A DNA stretch of 20,980 nucleotides from Aduncisulcus paluster. Taxonomy: Eukaryota > Fornicata. Positions 17,301 through 20,980 of this stretch are shown piece after piece. A program made the position numbers and the translations under genes. The stretch lies in assembly GCA_024181965.1 (NCBI GenBank), contig BQXS01013849.1:10968-31947 (forward strand), written 5' to 3'. The notes below the pieces were generated by a model. It saw nothing but the letters and a program-made list of their open reading frames with translations. It was not told the DNA's origin and made no database searches. The number at the start of each line of letters is the position of its first letter. Positions within the stretch are counted from its first letter, which is position 1.

Positions 17301-20300
17301 TATGAGTACCTTGGAGCTTCTTCCAGGCTGGTCATCACACCGTTGACTGATAGAATCTATATGACATTAACTGGAGCTCTTCATTTATGTCTTGGAGGAT
17401 CACCGGCTGGACCGGCTGGTACCGGTAAGACAGAAACGGTCAAAGATCTTGCAAAAGCCGTTGCTCGTTTCAGTGTTGTGTTGAACTGTTCAGAAACTAT
17501 CAACTCCACAACCATGTCTGCTTTCTTCAAGGGTCTGAGTGCTGCAGGAGCTGTGGGTTGTTTCGATGAGTTTAATCGTATCCAAATTGATGTTCTGAGT
17601 GTTATTGCTCAGCAAATCTTACAGATTAGAACTGCTTTATTATTAAACAAACAGCAATTCGAGTTTGAAGGATCTAACCTAAGGTTGGATAAGAATTTGG
17701 GTTATTTCATCACGATGAATCCTGGTTATGCAGGTCGTACAGAATTGCCTGATAACTTGAAGGTTCTTTTCCGTCCTGTTTCTTGTATGGTTCCCGATTA
17801 TGCTCTTATTGCTGAGATTATCTTATTTGCTGAAGGATTTAGAACTGCTAGACCATTGTCCCAAAAGATGACACAACTTTACAAACTTTCTTCCGAGCAG
17901 TTAAGTCAACAGAGTCACTATGATTTTGGTATGCGTGCCTTAAAATCTGTTCTGGTCATGGCTGGTTCTCTTATGCGTGCTGCTCCAGACCAGGAAGAAG
18001 ATGTCGTTCTGATCCGAGCTATGGTTGGAAGTAATGTTCCGAAGTTTCTCAAGGAAGATGCTGATCTATTTATGGGTATTGTTCAAGATTTATTCCCAGG
18101 TGCTGAAATTGATGAAGTTAAACAGATATCCCTTGAAAAAATGTTAATGAATGTGGTCGAAAGCTTTGGTCTTATCCCACACCCAGTACAGATTGGTAAG
18201 GCTGTCCAGTTATTCGATACCATGAATATCCGGCATGGAGTTATGCTTGTCGGTAAGACTGGTGGTTCTAAGACTGTCATTTGGCATATCCTTAAACGTG
18301 CCTTGACATTGTTGAGTGAACAGGGGGTATTACAAGCAGATGGCAAGAGTACATTTAACAAGGTGACAAGTTATTGTTTGAATCCTAAATGTATTAATAT
18401 GGGTGAACTATATGGAGATTATAATCCATTGACGCAGGAATGGAAAGATGGTCTTGTGGCTGTCCTTGTGCGTGAAATTGTTAAGGATGAGAGTGAAGAT
18501 CGGAAGTGGCTTGTATTTGATGGTCCTGTTGACACTCTTTGGATTGAATCTATGAATACCTGTCTGGATGATAACAAATTGCTTTGTCTTGCTAATTCAG
18601 AGCGTATTAAGTTGAATGATACCGTTAACATTCTGTTTGAAGTTCAAGATCTTGAACAAGCATCTCCCGCTACAGTTAGTAGATGTGGAATGGTCTACGT
18701 TGAACCAGAAGCTCTTGGGTGGGAAGTATATCTTGATTCATGGATAAACAATGAACTTTTGGGCAACGAGGAAGAACTATCGAATGTGACTGCCAGTGGG
18801 AAATCCAACGAAGAGCTGACTGATTCTCGTGATGTAGAAAATATGCATTATGCAGCCGTTAAAGATGTTGTAGGATGCCTTAACTTGGGTGTCACTGTGG
18901 CTGAACATGTATCTAAAGTCCTCAAAACAATGCTACGTCGTATTGTCCCTGCTGTCTGTAGCAGTGAATTTATCATGGATGTACCAGCAACTGAACTCCA
19001 GATTGTAACCAGTGTGTGTTCTATTTTTAGATCTATTGTTGAGAATAACCCTGGAATCCATCAATATCTTACTCTTGATCGTGAACGTAGGAAAGAAACT
19101 GGTGATTTTGAGGATGAAGATGAGATTAACAAACCTATCCCATATTCTGTTAATACTATCCCCTTAGCTTCTTTGCCTGAAGATATGATTATCCGTGTAT
19201 CCGAATATATTGCTATATTTGCTACTATTTGGGGTTGTGGAGGAAATGTTATTGCCCATAATACTGATAAGTTTGAAGGTTTGATGCGTAACGTCTTGAG
19301 TCTTGACAAAACTCTACCAGAACTCCCCACTTCTTGCTCTGTCTTTGATGTATGGGTTGATACTTCGAACTTACCAACTCTTATCGAAGGGTTTAAAAAG
19401 GCTCGTGAAAGAGCTGTGGAAGAAGGTAAAGATCCTAATTCAGTGACCAGTGAAGATATACCTGGAGGTCTTAACGCTGTTTCTTTCAAAGAATTCAGCT
19501 CAATTGTCTCATCTTTCACGTATGATGTTAATTCTCCCTTCTTCTCAGTCACTGTACCGACAGTAGATACTGTGAGAATCCAATATCTGACTGAATCTCT
19601 GATAACATGTCACAAACCTGTCTTGATCACAGGTGGAAGTGGTGTTGGAAAGACTCTTATTGCTTCACATACTCTTCAGGGCCTTGCAAAACAAGACAAA
19701 GTCGTAGTGATTCCAGTTAACTTTTCAGCTCAAACCTCTTCTCTTCTCACTCAACAGACTATTGAATCTAAACTTGAGAGAAGGCGAAGAACAGCTTTAG
19801 GGCCTGTTCCAGGAAAAGTCGCTGTGATATTTGTAGATGATTTGAATATGCCTGCTTTGGATACCTTTGGTTCACAACCTCCAATTGAATTGCTTCGTCA
19901 ATTTGCTGATTATGGTGGTGTCTATGACCGCGAACAGAACTTCTTCAAGTCCTGGGAAGATACTGTGTTGTTAACTCTTTGTGCTCCTCCAGGTGGTGGA
20001 AGAAACCATATCACACCTCGTCTAACCAGACATTTCACTGCTCTTTCAATTCCTGATCCAAGTAACGAGAGTATCGGAAAGATATTCAGAAGTATTGTAA
20101 GTGGGTATTTAAGTGCAAAGTCTTTCTCTGCCGATGTTCAGAAACTTACTAGACCCCTTGTTGATGGAATAATTGAGATATATAGACGTGTGAATGATGA
20201 ACTTCGTCCCACTCCAGCTAAATCCCATTATTTGTTCAATATGAGAGATGTTGGTAAGGTTGTTCAGGGTCTATTAATGTCTTCACCCAAATCCATCGAC

Positions 20301-20980
20301 AGTACAGAACATGCATCTGCTCTATGGCTTCATGAGGTATGTCGTGTATTTGAGGACAGATTGGTGAGTGAAACGGATAAGATCTGGCTGCAAGAAGCTG
20401 TTATTGAGATTGCCAACAAACATTTCCCTGTTTCCTGGGATTATGAGGATGTTTTCCACCATGCCGTTCGTCCTAATGCCATGGGTTCATCTGGTGCAAC
20501 TTCTAGATCACATCGAAGTGGTGGTAAGCACGCACAGTCGTCTAAACATAATGCTTCTGGTGGAGGAGGAGGAGAAGATGAGGAGGAAGAGAATGCTGAT
20601 GCTGCTTCACAAGAATGGAAGAGTGGGAAAGCTTCAATGTTTGTTAATTTCTTAAAGCTTGGAACACCGATGGCTGAACGTCAGTATTGCAGTGCTAAAT
20701 ATGAAGAGGTTAAGAAAGTTCTCGATGGTGCTCAAGAAGACTTTGCCGCTATGGGTAGGGATTTAGGTCTTGTGTATTTCCAAGATGCTGCTGCTCATGT
20801 TGCTAGAATCACGCGTACTCTTTCACAGCCAAGGGGTAATTTATTACTCGTAGGTGTTGGAGGTAGTGGAAAACAAAGTCTTACAAAGATCTCTTGTTTC
20901 TTGTGTGAGTATGATATTTTCCAGATTGAACTCACCCGTGGTTATGGCATTGTTGAATTTAAAGAAGATATTAAGAGTTT
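11355..20980 (+). CDS. Axonemal inner-arm dynein heavy chain (single-headed, DNAH1/DNAH6-like), 3'-partial
   Basis: Motor ATPase of the flagellar inner arm. One open frame of 3208 complete codons from the first ATG after an in-frame TAA; no stop before the window edge. Order: a Ser/Pro/Arg-rich disordered N-terminus (about 1-290); a tail segment FTPLSDWMAEKELFDKLM then FRLWRSFITWKR, typical of single-headed inner-arm dyneins; Ser/Gly and acidic or Lys/Arg-rich inserts near 460-680 and 1075-1160; linker (FPRFYFLSNDELLDILSQTR, then YEYLGASSRLVITPLTDR). AAA1 has GPAGTGKT at 2019-2026 and CFDEFNR. AAA2 has an unusual GKTGGSKT at 2300-2307 and VFDGPVD. AAA3 has GGSGVGKT at 2760-2767 and FVDDLNMP. 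A Ser/His/Gly/Glu-rich insert follows near 3045-3100. AAA4 has GVGGSGKQ at 3167-3174. The stalk, microtubule-binding domain, AAA5 and AAA6 lie beyond the window. AAA1 starts about 500 residues later than in DNAH6-type proteins, largely because of the inserts. The exact orthologue is uncertain. Confidence 0.95.
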   Translation, partial: MNDSDETRREITGLHSVSDLLTTLGPETKRKTRQSSNSQRQTQITSSPSIYSRVSRDPVTAASLLSSISHSKAFQPGSPSSPLNRTSILSPSSHPIATKPLSDIQLPKHKRAPAVHSKRAAVTTQTREDRTKGVPSHLLGRSVNEFIEYMHESGSKASFAYLVRANDLPGLIDQYQSSLSSIRGHIPSQKSLKRQDKPSPLSPIPPAGSPLKAGLRSRSIKRGSLLKPASGLEPIPPDHPNPEKTPATGSVVQHRPTTPRSRLLPSISRLLPSIHTFPPPPSPLPPASMLSHLNEIDREKNLQSRFSGRLVRLNEDYSLYNLYVVPYQIIQHATTYFTISFQGVTQYGGDKVDFTPLSDWMAEKELFDKLMKVRIFKNFRLWRSFITWKREINAEKRKAISEILQARLFILDNSLRSGLFFTVKRLRVVDYHRFFLRSIDQSRVMLGKILTKIEDDKSKEMSGSSSSSTTSLAGGTGDLRIDTLKATAAANSANNHSGSSQVGMDSASSRFDIFSARLGISDSSLLDTTGEEVPVLSVNVDDGVKGHGFTMSVDELHDISVEILQEFKQQTRSAIFDITNKISIVCNDIITSVVGQNKEGGLISDKKEEREGEDSASSSTGSSSSAAAGSIGAGGSSVILRRKKGSIKTATLSERAHNVLSKESMSSSSGSGSGGNRLSYTERAAKRLECLRLAAYIRVIDYHVIEMLYKFVVLFTVNVADALSQASKAPTPDITWLTLSPTASLENAGVADIIDSLNVNPDVLARTNELVEYCQLDCEDPKVQKQVRDFLAERSQKLCGSLIKIEETEATGASVHGGHRQQLSKEQKLARRMAPARPTTLCEDRLVHPLTPILRVELGIGCVLTGDDDVAMYHQVWQSEDIIYTVFEKEELKYIVNKASLCPILQDSAVPPHLTQLKASNIRLLPIVGSGRLVDAFDNLINDLVRYTLVVERLPRHSAFNTYTKQFFTESVGRLDNASQEKRIKFPQLGSSRPADVVFSSEGPEIMSMFDDNKDFVEATKVINDIVVQGHKDVVDFTESLEGYVRTLDWNSDLLEVETRCAPTFSSLEKERFEAQEKKKKLMKERRMQGDSLIDDDLGGMDVIGVGDDRAASRLSVIGGGLDFGAEDSEEEKLRLRRKRDQKRKRGMPTLKQKDVNSLIQGHAQLKAQLELVRSMPSCVVVPPFCVDLAPVRQILEGPPTRRLARLRRLLPLILHDACDSLHFETQDMVNALKTESQTVKQFCGYLQDLDRVVETGLKEVDACFAVVNSLHDAMKPNDIDLEDEVRALFTNTSSAVKQLRDSVTVCESGRAGRVAEFSEQLMVQINQLKENTQKLTDTLHNEASIKDYAAAQNCQFSEAVEKLDEMFELFSDFKKRSKEYLKYQQALGMEPASFNLLDDSFNECSMHRSVWHSLRDWDTKSKEWRGEGFRAVDADGVTLEVQAFYKLSVRAERQLNDTKVVGVLRSRVDEFKKALPAISDLRNPALVQRHLDRVWELLGEPEQGQDAVTVGWLIAQDVVRHRDAISTISAEASNEAALKDMLEGVKVKWNDMDFIVLSHGGGGDKYILGAVDDIIALMDDHLVTLNTMLASRYIAAVEAEVSEMQKRLSLLSDTLEVWIIVQKGWMYLESIFCAPDIQRQLPHEYQAFNSVDRSWKELMIRVHDTPNALDNGTEPGLLEKLTKHSKQLERIEKQLREYLEAKRTVFPRFYFLSNDELLDILSQTRNPRAVQPHLRKCFDNLYHLEFGGKSDDIIGMDSVEKEHVAFVKNVRIRGTVETWLGTVEKAMRETLRHNLQQTLVDLAACEDDRIEWIKTHKAQLLIAVSQINWTRSVLECLDRDAAIDGANSLNTARDSSARISPSPMRRSMSIDSHGGDHHSDVMSDHGAGYQPSALVEFREHWVQSLEDVVALVSSDLSPLLRKSVVALITIEVHARDIIDELIENKIRDKHEFEWTKRLRYVWNEEEQDCFIHQTDAAFRYAYEYLGASSRLVITPLTDRIYMTLTGALHLCLGGSPAGPAGTGKTETVKDLAKAVARFSVVLNCSETINSTTMSAFFKGLSAAGAVGCFDEFNRIQIDVLSVIAQQILQIRTALLLNKQQFEFEGSNLRLDKNLGYFITMNPGYAGRTELPDNLKVLFRPVSCMVPDYALIAEIILFAEGFRTARPLSQKMTQLYKLSSEQLSQQSHYDFGMRALKSVLVMAGSLMRAAPDQEEDVVLIRAMVGSNVPKFLKEDADLFMGIVQDLFPGAEIDEVKQISLEKMLMNVVESFGLIPHPVQIGKAVQLFDTMNIRHGVMLVGKTGGSKTVIWHILKRALTLLSEQGVLQADGKSTFNKVTSYCLNPKCINMGELYGDYNPLTQEWKDGLVAVLVREIVKDESEDRKWLVFDGPVDTLWIESMNTCLDDNKLLCLANSERIKLNDTVNILFEVQDLEQASPATVSRCGMVYVEPEALGWEVYLDSWINNELLGNEEELSNVTASGKSNEELTDSRDVENMHYAAVKDVVGCLNLGVTVAEHVSKVLKTMLRRIVPAVCSSEFIMDVPATELQIVTSVCSIFRSIVENNPGIHQYLTLDRERRKETGDFEDEDEINKPIPYSVNTIPLASLPEDMIIRVSEYIAIFATIWGCGGNVIAHNTDKFEGLMRNVLSLDKTLPELPTSCSVFDVWVDTSNLPTLIEGFKKARERAVEEGKDPNSVTSEDIPGGLNAVSFKEFSSIVSSFTYDVNSPFFSVTVPTVDTVRIQYLTESLITCHKPVLITGGSGVGKTLIASHTLQGLAKQDKVVVIPVNFSAQTSSLLTQQTIESKLERRRRTALGPVPGKVAVIFVDDLNMPALDTFGSQPPIELLRQFADYGGVYDREQNFFKSWEDTVLLTLCAPPGGGRNHITPRLTRHFTALSIPDPSNESIGKIFRSIVSGYLSAKSFSADVQKLTRPLVDGIIEIYRRVNDELRPTPAKSHYLFNMRDVGKVVQGLLMSSPKSIDSTEHASALWLHEVCRVFEDRLVSETDKIWLQEAVIEIANKHFPVSWDYEDVFHHAVRPNAMGSSGATSRSHRSGGKHAQSSKHNASGGGGGEDEEEENADAASQEWKSGKASMFVNFLKLGTPMAERQYCSAKYEEVKKVLDGAQEDFAAMGRDLGLVYFQDAAAHVARITRTLSQPRGNLLLVGVGGSGKQSLTKISCFLCEYDIFQIELTRGYGIVEFKEDIKS

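Noticed and set aside
20847-20880. AAA4 P-loop ending in GKQ as a degenerate site
   Set aside because: Gln (or Arg-Gln) at this place is common in axonemal dynein AAA4 sites, so it is not unusual.
1-20980. tRNA, rRNA or other structured RNA genes
   Set aside because: No cloverleaf, A/B-box pair or rRNA core segment was recognised on either strand by eye. A covariance-model search was not possible.

Overview
The window looks like a draft-assembly piece from a flagellated, intron-poor, AT-rich protist. The dynein and acyl-CoA synthetase genes run for thousands of bases without introns, intergenic spaces are short, TAA, TAG and TGA all act as ordinary stops, and simple repeats expand serine and asparagine/aspartate runs inside proteins. 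A free-living metamonad of the Fornicata (Aduncisulcus or Carpediemonas type) is my best guess; it rests on overall appearance, not on a marker gene.

Left part (1-2600): the 3' part of a long-chain acyl-CoA synthetase gene whose N-terminal domain is interrupted by a very long Ser-rich insertion. Its true start lies left of the window.

Duplicated part, first locus (about 2736-5255): a 5'-truncated copy of an unrecognised helical-repeat protein ('family A', plus strand) converges on a complete OST48/WBP1-like subunit of the ER oligosaccharyltransferase (minus strand). The 5' end of this OST48 copy is joined to the remains of an M20C Xaa-His dipeptidase (PepD-like) gene.

Decayed part (about 5208-8170): the PepD-like relic, a frameshifted relic resembling TFIIIC subunit tau131/GTF3C3, a 149-codon plus-strand frame broken by one TAG, a possible third relic, and simple TACTGTACTA-type repeats in inverted orientation. 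No intact gene could be supported here.

Middle (8173-9343): a 62-residue putative membrane protein and a coiled-coil protein, possibly with a 29-nt intron near its 5' end.

Duplicated part, second locus (9347-11133): a second family A copy, a 20-N assembly gap, then the 5' half of a second OST48 copy with what looks like the native signal-peptide start. Relative to OST48, family A points the opposite way from the first locus, so the gap join may be a rearrangement or a scaffolding error.

Right part (11355-20980): one uninterrupted reading frame of at least 3208 codons for an axonemal inner-arm dynein heavy chain (single-headed DNAH1/DNAH6-like group). It is cut by the window just after the AAA4 P-loop. 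It shares a 221-bp divergent intergenic region with the second OST48 copy.

The genes do not form one pathway: lipid activation, ER N-glycosylation and flagellar motility are side by side. The notable biology is the local duplication, chimerism and gene decay between 2.7 and 11.1 kb, and an unusual AAA2 site in the dynein. I did not find a convincing new molecular system.
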